NCBI GenBank assembly: GCA_035547915.1
Contig: DASZTS010000045.1
Location: forward strand, 1-64,000
Reading direction: 5' to 3'
DNA length: 64,000 bases
Source of the DNA: DASSFG01 sp035547915
GTDB lineage: Bacteria > Planctomycetota > Planctomycetia > Pirellulales > JAICIG01
In this document: piece after piece, positions 9,317 to 20,748 of the stretch
Position numbering within the stretch: the first letter of the stretch is position 1
How the letters are laid out: every line of letters starts with the position of its first letter
Translations under genes and position numbers: made by a program
Notes under the pieces: model-generated
What the model was told of the DNA's origin: nothing
Seen by the model: only the letters and a program-made list of their open reading frames with translations
Database searches by the model: none

Positions 9317-10351
9317 ATGCCGGGAGATGTTCTTAGTCAGGCTGAAGTGGAAAGCCTGCTCAATGCGGTCGAGGGGAGCGCCACCGCAACTGCCGCGGCC
9401 GAGACCACTCGCTCGGCGTCCGCTCTGCCGCCACCGGCTCCCACCACCTCGCGCGGTCGCGATAAGGTGACGCCCTACGATTTCAAGCGGCCGGAGCGCG
9501 TGGGCAAGGATCAGATGCGCGCGTTACAGACGCTGCACGAGGGGTTTGGCCGCAATTTCGGTGCTGCGCTTTCGGCGCTGCTACGCTCGATCGTCGAGAT
9601 GAAGCTCACCAGTGTCGATCAGCTCACCTACAGTGAGTTCGTTTTCAGCCTCGAAAACCCCACCTGCTTCAATCTGCTGAAAGCCGATCCGCTGGAAGGG
9701 AACCTGATCCTCGACATCAACCCGTCGATCCTCTATCCCATCATCGATCGACTACTCGGAGGTGGTCGCGAGGGTGGTCCACTTGCACGGCGCCCGCTCA
9801 CCGACATCGAGCTGCGCCTGGTGCGCAGGATCACCGACTTGTTTTTGGAAGAACTGCATCGCGCCTGGGAGAACGTGCTCGATCTCGACCTGGCGGTCAT
9901 TCGTGTGGAGAGCAATCCACAGTTGGTGCAAATCGTGCCGCCCAACGAAGTCGTCGTGCTGATCAGCTTCGAGCTAACGGTGGGCGACGTGCGCGGCATG
10001 ATGAATCTTTGCGTTCCCTTCAATTCGATCGAACGCATCGGCAACAAACTCTCCTCGAACAGTTGGGTCGCTTACGGTCGCCGTCAGGCCACGCCGGAAA
10101 GCATTCAGCACATCAGCCGCAACCTACACGGCTCGCTGGTCGAGTTAAGGGTCCAATTGGCCAATTCGCGTATCTCGACCACCGAGTTGCTCGGTTTGCG
10201 GGTGGGCGACATCATTACGACCGAGAAGGACACGCGTACCCCGTTGCTCGTCGAAGTCGAAGGTGTCACGAAATTTCAGGCCAGGGCCGGTGCATACAAG
10301 GCACACAAGGCAATCTGCATCGAATCGGCCGTCGAAGCGCGGGTTGCCTGA
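9317..10351 (+). CDS. fliM: Flagellar motor switch protein FliM
   Basis: The 344-residue protein begins with the CheY-phosphate-binding motif DVLSQAEVESLL. A Pro/Ala/Thr-rich linker, the FliM middle domain (PERVGKDQMRALQTLHEGF, SIVEMKLTSVDQLTYSEF) and a C-terminal SpoA-type domain (LRVGDIITTEKDT) follow. In the C-ring it couples CheY signals to rotor direction. An AAGGAAG binding site precedes the ATG. No fliN, fliG or other flagellar gene is within the window, so it sits apart from a flagellar operon, 40 bp after proA. It implies a flagellated stage, in keeping with swarmer cells of many Planctomycetota. Confidence 0.95.
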   Translation: MPGDVLSQAEVESLLNAVEGSATATAAAETTRSASALPPPAPTTSRGRDKVTPYDFKRPERVGKDQMRALQTLHEGFGRNFGAALSALLRSIVEMKLTSVDQLTYSEFVFSLENPTCFNLLKADPLEGNLILDINPSILYPIIDRLLGGGREGGPLARRPLTDIELRLVRRITDLFLEELHRAWENVLDLDLAVIRVESNPQLVQIVPPNEVVVLISFELTVGDVRGMMNLCVPFNSIERIGNKLSSNSWVAYGRRQATPESIQHISRNLHGSLVELRVQLANSRISTTELLGLRVGDIITTEKDTRTPLLVEVEGVTKFQARAGAYKAHKAICIESAVEARVA

Positions 10352-10616
10352 GCCGGCCTTCTTCTGTCCGCTCTCGATTTCGGCCCTCTCTGCCTAGCGC
10401 GTCGGCATTATCGCGCACTTCCTGTCGTTGGCTGGTGGCAGCTCTCCATTCCGCAAGGTCTTGCGCCGGCGGCATGTTCGACAGCCGAGAAGCTATTCGG
10501 CATCCAAGTTGCTTACCACCTCCGACGCACTTGAGGGTGCGACGCTGCCGAGCATTTCACGAACGCGCACGTACAGGCAGCCATAGGACTGAAGAGGGAG
10601 CGAACAGGAACAAGGT

Positions 10617-10997
10617 ATGCAAGACACCGCCGTAGGTGAGTTTTTTGATAGTGGCAGGTTACAGGGGGCGGCTCTGCGGCTGCCAAACCAGATAATCGAT
10701 GTAGGGTTCTTCTCGATGTGGCTCTTCGTGGGACTGGTTTCGGCCTACGATGCCTGGTTGGTCGTCAAGTATTGGGACTCCATCCTGGAGTTCGAGCGCA
10801 ATCCGGTTTGCAGCTACTTCATCACCCTGGGCGACGGCAACTGGGACCTGTTTCTCAGAGCGAAGACGAGCGGCACATTGGCCGTGCTCAGCGTGCTGAT
10901 CGGCCTATACCGACGTAACCGGCGGCTTGCGTTGCCCGTGGCCGGCGCACTCAGCGGTTTCCAACTGGCGCTGTTGGTCTACCTGACGGTGCATTAA
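10617..10997 (+). CDS. Small membrane protein, function unknown
   Basis: The 126-residue protein has three hydrophobic segments (about 28-50, 82-98, 104-124), with a Trp/Tyr-rich connecting stretch and a positively charged YRRNRR between the last two. It resembles small conserved planctomycete membrane proteins of unknown role. It follows fliM after 265 bp; that gap holds no recognisable feature. An internal ATG (10718 region) is out of frame, so the start at 10617, preceded by CAAGG, is kept. Confidence 0.6.
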   Translation: MQDTAVGEFFDSGRLQGAALRLPNQIIDVGFFSMWLFVGLVSAYDAWLVVKYWDSILEFERNPVCSYFITLGDGNWDLFLRAKTSGTLAVLSVLIGLYRRNRRLALPVAGALSGFQLALLVYLTVH

Positions 10998-11060
10998 CTT
11001 GAGAGTGCATAGCCGTTGGTAGCGCCGCTCTGCGGCATCACACCGTCATGCCGTAAAACG

Positions 11061-12950
<1,890 letters not shown>

Positions 12951-13178
12951 GCCAGCCTCCTTGCCAATATTACCTCGCCGGCCCAACGGCGGCATGTTAG
13001 CAGATCGGATTGCGAGGGCCTAGTGCGGCGGAAATGTCTCCCCCGCGCCGGTTATTCGGGGGCTCGTTCGATCCGGCCTGCTTTTGCCCTCATTGCCCTC
13101 CTCCGAGCTACTCGATACAACGACAACAGTGTCGTATCCAAGGGTTGTGTCGAGAAGAACGCTGGGGCAGCGGTCTTA

Positions 13179-13279
13179 GAGCAACCGACAAAACCCCTAT
13201 CGAGCTCCACAAAAATCGGCGTTTCACGGCCGATTTTTCCCTCGCGGCGCTCCAGCAATTAGATTTTTGTCAGCCGCTC
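13179..13279 (+). repeat. Dispersed palindromic element, copy 1
   Basis: This is one of five copies in the window (others at 53324, 59750, 59939, 63221). It starts GAGCAACCGACAAAACC and ends TTTTTGTCAGCCGCTC, so the ends form an imperfect inverted repeat. In the centre a perfect 10-bp stem (13211-13220 with 13229-13238, AAAAATCGGC / GCCGATTTTT) encloses an 8-base loop GTTTCACG. It lies in the 354-bp region between the divergent glmS and M20 peptidase genes, which holds nothing else I recognise. It may be a REP/MITE-like sequence; the hairpin with its T-run could also act as a terminator. Confidence 0.85.
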
Positions 13280-13304
13280 CTAGGCGTTTTTTAATCCTAC
13301 CTCC

Positions 13305-14558
13305 ATGCGTTCCGTTTCCACTCCAAATCCGCAAAGCACGGCAAAACCCAAACGAGCGAATGTAGCTTCTGCGCCTGGCAGCGCACCGGAACCGGATCTT
13401 GCGCTGGCGTTCGATCTGGTCATGAAGTTGATGGCGGTGCCTGGCGGAAGCGGAGATGAAAAGAAGGTAGCCGACTTCGTCGTCAAACGCTTGCGCCAAG
13501 CCGGTGCGCCGGCGGCGGCCATCGTGTTCGACGACGCACACTTGAAGTCGCCATTGCGTGGAACGATCGGCAATCTGGTGCTGTCGCTGCCGGGCACGGT
13601 GCGCGGTCCGCGCCGGCTGCTGATGGCCCATCTCGACACCGTGCCGCTGTGTATTGGCGCCAAACCGGTGCGCAAGGGCGACCTTGTGCAATCGGCTGAC
13701 CCTCGGACGGGGCTCGGTGCCGACAATCGGGCCGGCTGTGCGGTCATTCTGGCGGCGGCCCTGCATCTACTGCGTCGCAAAATTCCCCATCCGCCGGTCA
13801 CCTTTCTTTGGGCCGTGCAAGAAGAGGTCGGGTTGCATGGTGCCCGTTATGCGCGCCTCTCAAGTCTGGCTAAGCCAAAGTTGGCATTCAACTGGGATGG
13901 TGGACCGGCCGAAAAGGTCACGGTCGGTGCGACGGGCGCGTACCGGATTGCGATCGAGGTCTCCGGTCTGGCCAGTCATGCGGGCGGAGCACCCGAGCAC
14001 GGTGTGAGCGCCGTGACGATCGCCGGATTGGCCATCGCCGACCTCGAGACCCATGGTTGGCTCGGCGATATTCGCAAAAATGGTCGCCACGGTACCAGCA
14101 ATATCGGTGTCATCGAAGGCGGAGCGGCCACGAATGTGGTCACCGATCGGGTCTTTCTGCGGGCCGAATGCCGCAGCCACGATGCCGAATTCCGCAAAGA
14201 GATTCTGTCGGCATTCGAGCAAGCCTTTGAACGGGCCGCGGCCGCGGTGCGAAATGCTTCGGGAGTCGCCGGCACCGTACGCATCCAAAGCCAGCTCGAT
14301 TACGAGGCGTTCCGCCTTTCGGATCAGGAACCATGCGTCCTGGCCGCCGAGGCGGCCGTGCGGTCGACAGGCGCGGAGCCACTGCGGGCCGTCACCAACG
14401 GCGGCCTCGATGCCAACTGGCTAACGGCCCGCGGCATTCCCACCGTGACGCTTGGATGCGGCCAGCAGAGCGTCCACACGACGGCGGAGCGGCTCGATGT
14501 GCCTGCCTTTGAGCGTGCCTGCCGCATCGCCCTGCGTTTGGCTTGGGCCAGCGAATAA
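13305..14558 (+). CDS. M20-family metallopeptidase (peptidase T-like)
   Basis: The 417-residue protein has the di-zinc aminopeptidase pattern of the M20 family: metal His in LLMAHLDTVP, bridging Asp in GLGADNRAG, catalytic Glu in VQEEVGL, Asp in FNWDGG and the last His in QQSVHTTAERL. The order and spacing resemble tripeptidase PepT, with a lid/dimerisation domain between (GASHAGGAPEHG-type region, residues about 215-330). It would cleave N-terminal residues from small peptides in the cytoplasm. The first 30 residues are low complexity and no good ribosome binding site precedes 13305, so the true start is uncertain. A related M20 role, such as carboxypeptidase, cannot be excluded. Confidence 0.85.
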   Translation: MRSVSTPNPQSTAKPKRANVASAPGSAPEPDLALAFDLVMKLMAVPGGSGDEKKVADFVVKRLRQAGAPAAAIVFDDAHLKSPLRGTIGNLVLSLPGTVRGPRRLLMAHLDTVPLCIGAKPVRKGDLVQSADPRTGLGADNRAGCAVILAAALHLLRRKIPHPPVTFLWAVQEEVGLHGARYARLSSLAKPKLAFNWDGGPAEKVTVGATGAYRIAIEVSGLASHAGGAPEHGVSAVTIAGLAIADLETHGWLGDIRKNGRHGTSNIGVIEGGAATNVVTDRVFLRAECRSHDAEFRKEILSAFEQAFERAAAAVRNASGVAGTVRIQSQLDYEAFRLSDQEPCVLAAEAAVRSTGAEPLRAVTNGGLDANWLTARGIPTVTLGCGQQSVHTTAERLDVPAFERACRIALRLAWASE

Positions 14559-14783
14559 CACGGCCGGCACTCGATGGACCTCTGCCACCCCGTGTGGCTT
14601 CCCAGGCGCGCGGCGCTTCCGCAAGTCCACGGATTCTTGCTGAGAAACCGCCATAGCCGCCCGATCTGTGCTCCCGGCTGCCAAGGGCCCCAAGGGAGCT
14701 GACCGGTGTGATACACGTCGCCAGATGCGGCACAAGCCGATATAATACTCCGTTTGCTTCGTCTGTCTTGAGGAAACACATCG

Positions 14784-16781
14784 ATGGAGACGCAACCCGC
14801 GGGCGGTGGTCCGGCATCCGAGAAGCCGACGTCCCGCCCGCGATTCAATTCTTCGCCGCTGGTCATCGCGCTCATGATGATGCTGTTGGTCGCCGCACTC
14901 TGGTTCGGCAACGACAGCTCCGATCGCGTCACCATCACGTACGGCCGGTTCGTCGAAGAGCTCGGTAAGGGCAACGTCGCCGATGTGGTCATCGACAATC
15001 AAGAAGTACGTGGCAAATTCAAAACCCTAGTCGCAGTCGACGAGGGGGAGAAGGGAAGCACGTCGACCACCACGACGCACAAGGCCGAACAGCAAGACAG
15101 TACCGCCGAGGGACAGGAGTTCGTTACCTACCTTCCTCCATTGACGGGGGAAAAGCTCGACGAGCTGCTGCTCAGGCAACTCGGGCCCCATTACAAATCG
15201 GCCAAGCGCACCGACAACATCGGTATCTGGATCGCGCTCTACCTGGGCACGCCCCTGCTGCTCTTCGCGCTGATGTGGGTCATGTTTCGCCGCGCCCGAG
15301 ATCAGTTTCTCGGTGGAGGCATCTTGTCGGGCTTCAATAAGAGCCCCGCGAAGCGGTACGAAAGCGGCAAGCAACGGATCACGTTCGACGACGTGGCCGG
15401 CTTGGAAGGGGTCAAGAACGACTTGCAAGAAATCGTCGAGTTCTTAAAAAATCCCGAAAAGTTTCAGAGGTTGGGCGGCCGCATTCCCAAGGGAACGCTA
15501 CTCATGGGGCCGCCGGGCACGGGCAAAACACTGCTGGCCAAGGCGGTGGCCGGTGAGGCGGGCGTGCCCTTCTTTTCGATCAACGGTTCGGAATTCATCC
15601 AGATGTTCGTCGGCGTCGGCGCCAGCCGCGTACGCGACATGTTCAAAACGGCAAAGGATGCGGCCCCGTGTATCTTGTTCATCGACGAGATTGACGCGGT
15701 CGGACGGGTGCGCGGGGCAGGTCTCGGCGGCGGCCACGATGAACGCGAGCAGACCCTCAATCAGATTCTGAGCGAGATGGACGGCTTCAGCCCCAACGAG
15801 TCGGTGATCGTGCTCGCGGCCACCAACCGTCCCGACGTGCTCGATCCGGCCCTATTGCGGCCCGGCCGCTTCGACCGGCACGTTACGGTCGATCGACCGA
15901 ATCTCAAAGGCCGCGAGGCCATCCTGAAAGTGCATTGTCGCAACGTGCCGCTTTCCGACGACGTCGACATGCACCGGCTGGCCAGCGGCACAGTAGGCCT
16001 GACCGGCGCCGACATCCGGAACCTGGTCAACGAAGCGGCGCTGTGGGCCACGCGTGAAGGCAAGGATAAGGTCGAGATGGTCGATTTTGAGATCGCCCGC
16101 GACAAAATCCTCATGGGGCCGAAGCGCGAGGAGGTGCTCGCCGGCAAAGAGAAGATGATGACGGCCTACCACGAATCGGGCCATGCGCTCTTGGCGTGGC
16201 TCGTGCCCGGTGCCGACAAGGTCCACAAGGTGACGATCATTCCCCGCGGCCGTGCGTTGGGCGTGACGCAACTCCTGCCCGAGGAAGACCGCCTGAATAT
16301 CGGCGAAGCCGAATTACACGCGCGGCTGGTGTTCATGATGGGCGGCCGCGCGGCGGAGAAATTGCTATTCGACGAATACAGCGCGGGTGCCGAAGACGAT
16401 CTCAAGCGGGCCACGCAGCTCGCCCGGCGAATGGTGACGCATTGGGGCATGAGCGAGCGCATCGGCCCAGTGGCATATCGTACGTCAGAGGAGCACCCGT
16501 TCCTGGGCAAAGAGATCGTCGAGCAACGTGAGTTCAGCGAGCACATGGCCCAATTGATCGACGAAGAGGTGGCTCGCATTCTCCACGAGTCGGCCGACCG
16601 GGCCCGCGACCTGCTCGACAAAAATCGCGACAAGCTCGATCAACTCGCCGGTGCGCTGGCCGAACACGAGGTGCTCGACAATCGCGAGATCGAAGAGCTG
16701 ATCGGTCCGTCGCCGGCTCGCGGCATTTCACCCAACGGCAAGCTGGCGCTCGATGCGCAAACAACCCCCGTCGAGCATTAG
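14784..16781 (+). CDS. ftsH: ATP-dependent zinc metalloprotease FtsH
   Basis: The 665-residue inner-membrane AAA+ protease degrades damaged or regulatory membrane and soluble proteins. It has two transmembrane helices (about 25-41 and 148-167) around a periplasmic domain, the Walker A motif GPPGTGKT near residue 241, Walker B FIDEID near 299, the SRH region (TNRPDVLDPALLRPGRFDRH) and the zinc motif HESGH near 462. The periplasmic region is longer than in E. coli FtsH and Ser/Thr-rich. AGGAAA precedes the ATG. It ends 76 bp before the convergent desaturase gene. Confidence 0.97.
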   Translation: METQPAGGGPASEKPTSRPRFNSSPLVIALMMMLLVAALWFGNDSSDRVTITYGRFVEELGKGNVADVVIDNQEVRGKFKTLVAVDEGEKGSTSTTTTHKAEQQDSTAEGQEFVTYLPPLTGEKLDELLLRQLGPHYKSAKRTDNIGIWIALYLGTPLLLFALMWVMFRRARDQFLGGGILSGFNKSPAKRYESGKQRITFDDVAGLEGVKNDLQEIVEFLKNPEKFQRLGGRIPKGTLLMGPPGTGKTLLAKAVAGEAGVPFFSINGSEFIQMFVGVGASRVRDMFKTAKDAAPCILFIDEIDAVGRVRGAGLGGGHDEREQTLNQILSEMDGFSPNESVIVLAATNRPDVLDPALLRPGRFDRHVTVDRPNLKGREAILKVHCRNVPLSDDVDMHRLASGTVGLTGADIRNLVNEAALWATREGKDKVEMVDFEIARDKILMGPKREEVLAGKEKMMTAYHESGHALLAWLVPGADKVHKVTIIPRGRALGVTQLLPEEDRLNIGEAELHARLVFMMGGRAAEKLLFDEYSAGAEDDLKRATQLARRMVTHWGMSERIGPVAYRTSEEHPFLGKEIVEQREFSEHMAQLIDEEVARILHESADRARDLLDKNRDKLDQLAGALAEHEVLDNREIEELIGPSPARGISPNGKLALDAQTTPVEH

Positions 16782-16857
16782 TCCCAGTGAGCGCACAGCG
16801 CTCGCGATGCGATATCCCAAATCGGCTGGCCGGGCGCCAAGCTGGCCAGGCCGTCAA

Positions 16858-18072
16858 TCACGCCGCCGCGGTCGAGGGGCGATGCGTGTCGTTGCCGTGA
16901 TCTTGTGACGAATTGCCTGCGCTGCGCCAAAGCTCCAGTACGGTCGACAACAGGCCGGGGCTTTCGGTCTGCCGGTAGGGAGAGTCGCTCGGCAACTGTT
17001 CCATCAGCCGCCGATGTGCCTCAGGCAGGGCGTGATACGGTAGCGACGGAAATAGGTGGTGCAGGGCGTGGAACCGCAAGCCCACCGGTGCCCAGAGCTC
17101 GTTGAGCAGAGGGCGGCGCGGATAGTTGACCGAGTCGAGCAACTGTTCGACGAACGTCAACGGTTCACCTTGATGTCGAAAACGATGAGCACCCAAAGTC
17201 CGCAGATTGTTGATGAAAAGCACGCCAACGGAAGTCAGGTAGAGCTGAATGGGCAAGCCGATGGGCAGTATCCCGCACACCAGCAAGACGGCGGCCGTCA
17301 GTCCGAAAAGGAAACAAGCCACTTCCTGGAGCCGCCAGACGCGAAGCTCGGCGCGCTTCGGCAAAGGACGGATGTAGTTGGGATCCATCACCATGCTCGA
17401 TGCGTGCTCTTGCACCCAGCGTCGGAATCGTGGGCTGCACCATGCGATCGGGGCGAGCACAAGGAACCGCAGCACGGCGAGCGCCGGCACGACGAACGGC
17501 TGCAGCATATATTTCAAGATCTCACGCTGCGGTTGGTGTGCCAGCGGCAGGTACTCGCCGTCGTCGGGCGTGCCATAATGTTTGCGCGCGTGATGCGCCA
17601 GGTGTGTGTAATACAAGAACGATGGCATGAAGAACGGCATGCCGCAGAGCACGTTCCAGGCGATGCGGAACGAGCGAAAGGAACCCTGCCGCAGATGGGT
17701 CAACTCGTGGGTGAATAGCGCACCGCGATAGAAGGCCAGGCCGGCGACCAGTCCCAGAAGCACCTGCGATATCGAAAGCGGCGCAACAAGCCGGCGCGAT
17801 GCGAAGAAGCAAGCGGCGCCAACGCCCATACTCAAGAGAAAATCGGCCCAATAGATTCTTGGGTTAGGCTCGAACAGGTCGCGGATGATCGCCCGGGCCT
17901 CGCGTATCGAGAATTGGGCCCGAGTACTGCAAAAGGCTCCCTGGGACATGGCTCTATCCACGGTCTGGCGGCGATCTGTTGGTTTGTAGGCGGCAGAATC
18001 CCTCTCTTCCCCACGCCTACGATTATCAAGCGCAGTCGCTACCGGAGTGTTTCTCGAAACGTCGCTACTCAT
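16858..18072 (-). CDS. Membrane fatty acid desaturase family protein
   Basis: The 404-residue protein carries three histidine clusters typical of membrane di-iron desaturases and hydroxylases: HELTHLRQ, HLAHHARKH and HALHHLFPSLPYH. At least four hydrophobic segments fit the family topology. It would introduce a double bond (or hydroxyl group) into an acyl lipid using an electron donor that is not encoded nearby. The start at 18072 is the first ATG that gives a plausible cytoplasmic N-terminus; the frame is open to 18126. It is divergent from a ketosynthase-like gene 250 bp away, so both may belong to lipid or polyene synthesis. A beta-carotene hydroxylase-like role is an alternative. Confidence 0.85.
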   Translation of the reverse strand: MSSDVSRNTPVATALDNRRRGEERDSAAYKPTDRRQTVDRAMSQGAFCSTRAQFSIREARAIIRDLFEPNPRIYWADFLLSMGVGAACFFASRRLVAPLSISQVLLGLVAGLAFYRGALFTHELTHLRQGSFRSFRIAWNVLCGMPFFMPSFLYYTHLAHHARKHYGTPDDGEYLPLAHQPQREILKYMLQPFVVPALAVLRFLVLAPIAWCSPRFRRWVQEHASSMVMDPNYIRPLPKRAELRVWRLQEVACFLFGLTAAVLLVCGILPIGLPIQLYLTSVGVLFINNLRTLGAHRFRHQGEPLTFVEQLLDSVNYPRRPLLNELWAPVGLRFHALHHLFPSLPYHALPEAHRRLMEQLPSDSPYRQTESPGLLSTVLELWRSAGNSSQDHGNDTHRPSTAAA

Positions 18073-18322
18073 CGCAATTTCATCACGCCGACATTGAAGA
18101 TAAGCAAGATAGGGGGTAACAAGCAAGCAGATGCCGGCCGGCCTGATGCGGAGGACTAGCTAAAATCGGGCCTTTGGGCGCGAAGCCCGGCGGTTGCTGC
18201 ACCGGCTTGTCGGCACGAAACCAGTTGACTAGCATAGGTTCGTACCGCACAAGATGTTCCGTCGCGTCTGCGTTCTGGGGCCAAGCTCCGACTGCGACTT
18301 TTCCATCGCTCGTAAGCCAAGC

Positions 18323-19588
18323 ATGTCGTCGGTTCCAGACGTCGTTATCACAGGTATGGGGGTCGTCAGCCCTATCGGCATCGGCACAACCGCCTTCTGG
18401 AATTCACTTGACAACCGGGTGTCCGGTATCCGCCGGATAACGGCATTCGATACGTCGGCCGTCGGCATACACTATGGTGCCGAAGTGCTCGACTTTGACG
18501 CGAAAGACTACGTCAAGCCGCGTAAAAGCCTCAAAGTGATGTCGCGTGACATTCAACTGGGGGTGGTGGCGGCGAGCCTCGCTACGGAGTCGGCCAAGCT
18601 GACACCGGAATCGGTCTCGCCCGAGCGTATCGGCGTCGTGTTCGGCGCCGACATGATCAATTGCGAACCCGACGATGTGACCAACACCTACCGCCGCTGT
18701 CTGAAGGATGGCGAGTTCGACTTTCGGCTCTGGGGGCAGGTGGCGATGGAAGACATCTACCCGCTCTGGATGTTGAAATACCTGCCCAACATGGTGGCGT
18801 GCCATGTCGCGATCTCGCACGACGCCCGCGGCCCGAACAATTCGCACTCTTTGCGCGAGTGTTCCAGCCTGATGGCGATGGGCGAGGCAGTAAGGGTCGT
18901 GGAGCGTGGGCATGCCGACGTGATGATTGGCGGTGGTACCGGTTCGCGCGTGCATCCGTTGCTCTGGGCCCGCAGCACCTTGCTCGACGTTACCCGTCGC
19001 AATGGCGCGCCCGAAGGGTTGTCGCGTCCGTTCGACGCCTTGCGAGACGGTTTCGTGAGTGGCGAAGGCGCTGCGGCGTTCGTGTTGGAGCGTCGTGAGC
19101 ATGCCGTCGCCCGTGGCGCCGACATCGTGGCGCGGATCATCGGATACGGGTCGTCGTTCGAAGCTCGTGCCAGCGGCCGGCCGGTATCGGGGGCCGCCAC
19201 GAGGCGGGCGATTGTGGCGGCTCTTCGCTCGGCCGGTTTAGAGCCGGCCGACATCGGCCATATCAACGCCCACGGATTGAGCACCGTCGACGACGACCGC
19301 GCCGAAGCCGAAGCGATCCGGGCTGAATTGGGAGAGGTGCCGGTCACCGCTCTCAAGAGCTTCTTTGGCAATCTCGGATCGGGCACTGGGGCGGTCGAGG
19401 CAGTCGCTAGCATCTTGGCCATCCAACACGGTCGTGTTCCTGTCACCCTGAACTACGAACGACCGGATCCCGCCTGCCCGGTAAATGTCATCTGCCGCGA
19501 GCCCCTCACCGGCGCCAAGCCCGTGGCCCTGCTGCTAAATCATTCGATGACGGGGCAGGCGGTGGCGATGATCATCGCCGCGCCTTAA
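18323..19588 (+). CDS. Beta-ketoacyl-ACP synthase-like protein with an altered catalytic triad
   Basis: The 421-residue protein has the thiolase-fold ketosynthase layout (VVITGMGVVSPIG at the N-terminus, SGEGAAAFVLE, INAHGLSTVDDD). The nucleophile position is Cys180 in RECSSLMAMGEA and the first His is His317. In the second His position, normally KSMxGHxxGAxG, it reads KSFFGNLGSGTG, so Asn350 replaces His; Lys345 is kept. KAS I/II enzymes need Cys-His-His for decarboxylative condensation, so activity may differ (acyl transfer, non-decarboxylative condensation, or a partner subunit). The start at 18323 removes a 23-residue extension. It is divergent from the desaturase gene. FabF proper is probably elsewhere in the genome. 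Confidence 0.85.
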   Translation: MSSVPDVVITGMGVVSPIGIGTTAFWNSLDNRVSGIRRITAFDTSAVGIHYGAEVLDFDAKDYVKPRKSLKVMSRDIQLGVVAASLATESAKLTPESVSPERIGVVFGADMINCEPDDVTNTYRRCLKDGEFDFRLWGQVAMEDIYPLWMLKYLPNMVACHVAISHDARGPNNSHSLRECSSLMAMGEAVRVVERGHADVMIGGGTGSRVHPLLWARSTLLDVTRRNGAPEGLSRPFDALRDGFVSGEGAAAFVLERREHAVARGADIVARIIGYGSSFEARASGRPVSGAATRRAIVAALRSAGLEPADIGHINAHGLSTVDDDRAEAEAIRAELGEVPVTALKSFFGNLGSGTGAVEAVASILAIQHGRVPVTLNYERPDPACPVNVICREPLTGAKPVALLLNHSMTGQAVAMIIAAP

Positions 19589-19711
19589 ACCGCCGCCGGC
19601 GATTCCCTTTCTCGGCACGTATTGTGCTCGCTCCTCCGCGCCTCTCGCGGCGGATTGCTAAGCAGTTTTTCTACTTAACGTGCCTTTTTGAGATTGAAAA
19701 CGGAGGTTGGA

Positions 19712-20614
19712 ATGCGCGAATGGAGAATCTTCACATCGGTGGCGGTGGGTGCCCTCATGTGGCTGACAGCCGCAGGGGTTTCGGCGCAGACCCGTCGTGC
19801 GCGGGGGTTTCAAGATGAGTACCAAGGCGGCCAGTACGACCAATCCGATTACGGACAGGGTCAACAAGGCCAATCGTATCAGCGTGCGAGCCAGCAACCT
19901 GGCGGCCAGCGATACTATGCGAATCGGGCGTCGGGGGCGGGAGCAAGTGGGAACTACACCGACCAACAGCTCGCCAGTTGGCTCCTGGTCGACAACCGCG
20001 GCGAGATTCAGCTCGCCCGCGTGGCCCAGAAACGTTCGTCGTGCGATGACGTCAAAGATTTCGCCAAGATGGTCATCGACGACCACGCAAAACTGGTCGA
20101 AGATCTCCAGCAGTTCGCCGGAATGGGACAAACCAGGCGGCAGGATTACGGTGACGAAGAACCCAGCGAGCGTGGGCAGTCTGCTCAGTCGAACGCACGC
20201 GGCAACCCAGCTTATCGCCCGGCGAATATGCGAAGCCGCGAAAATGCATCGTACGGCGGCCCCCAACCTGGCGGCCTGAATATCGTCCGGCTGAAGCAGC
20301 AACTCGGCCAGCAGTGTCTCGCATCGGCCGAGCAGGAACTGGAACAGAAGGACGGCGACGAGCTCGATAAGTGCTACATTGGCATGCAGATCGCCAAGCA
20401 CATGGAGATGCTCGACACGCTGAAGGTCTTTAGCCGCTATGCATCGCCCCAGCTCGACGAGCTGATCGAGCAGGCCGAGCAGACGACGCAAGATCACCTC
20501 GATCACGCCAAGCACCTCATCAAGAAGCTGGATAGCGACAAGAACAAATCGAGCCAATCGTCGAAAGACCGAGACAGCCGCCGAAATCGCAGCTCGGACG
20601 ACGACAACAAATGA
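19712..20614 (+). CDS. Secreted DUF4142 (ferritin-like) protein
   Basis: The 300-residue protein starts with a signal peptide (residues 1-26, ending GVSAQ), then a Gln/Gly/Tyr-rich linker. A DUF4142-type four-helix segment follows, with its hallmark pattern NRGEIQLARVAQKRS...VKDFAKMVIDDHAKL near residues 95-135. A second helical half (CYIGMQIAKHMEMLDTLKVFSRYASPQLDELI) and a charged Lys/Asp/Ser-rich tail complete it. GGAGG lies 5-6 bases before the ATG. DUF4142 proteins are periplasmic and of unknown biochemical role, sometimes linked to stress. A strong terminator follows at 20706. Confidence 0.8.
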   Translation: MREWRIFTSVAVGALMWLTAAGVSAQTRRARGFQDEYQGGQYDQSDYGQGQQGQSYQRASQQPGGQRYYANRASGAGASGNYTDQQLASWLLVDNRGEIQLARVAQKRSSCDDVKDFAKMVIDDHAKLVEDLQQFAGMGQTRRQDYGDEEPSERGQSAQSNARGNPAYRPANMRSRENASYGGPQPGGLNIVRLKQQLGQQCLASAEQELEQKDGDELDKCYIGMQIAKHMEMLDTLKVFSRYASPQLDELIEQAEQTTQDHLDHAKHLIKKLDSDKNKSSQSSKDRDSRRNRSSDDDNK

Positions 20615-20705
20615 GGTCTGCCGATAAGTAGGTTTGCCGATCGTGGCAGACCACTTCGATCGATCGAACCGTTCGCGGCTTTGTCGGTCGATTGGCACTC
20701 GTATG

Positions 20706-20748
20706 AATGTCCCCGCCGTTCGTTTTGACCGGCGGGGACATTTTTTTT
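20706..20748 (+). terminator. Intrinsic terminator after the DUF4142 gene
   Basis: A perfect 13-bp stem (AATGTCCCCGCCG at 20706-20718 with its complement at 20730-20742) with an 11-base loop runs straight into eight T residues (20741-20748). It lies 92 bp after the DUF4142 stop codon. The rest of the region up to 20985 holds no feature I can support. Confidence 0.9.
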
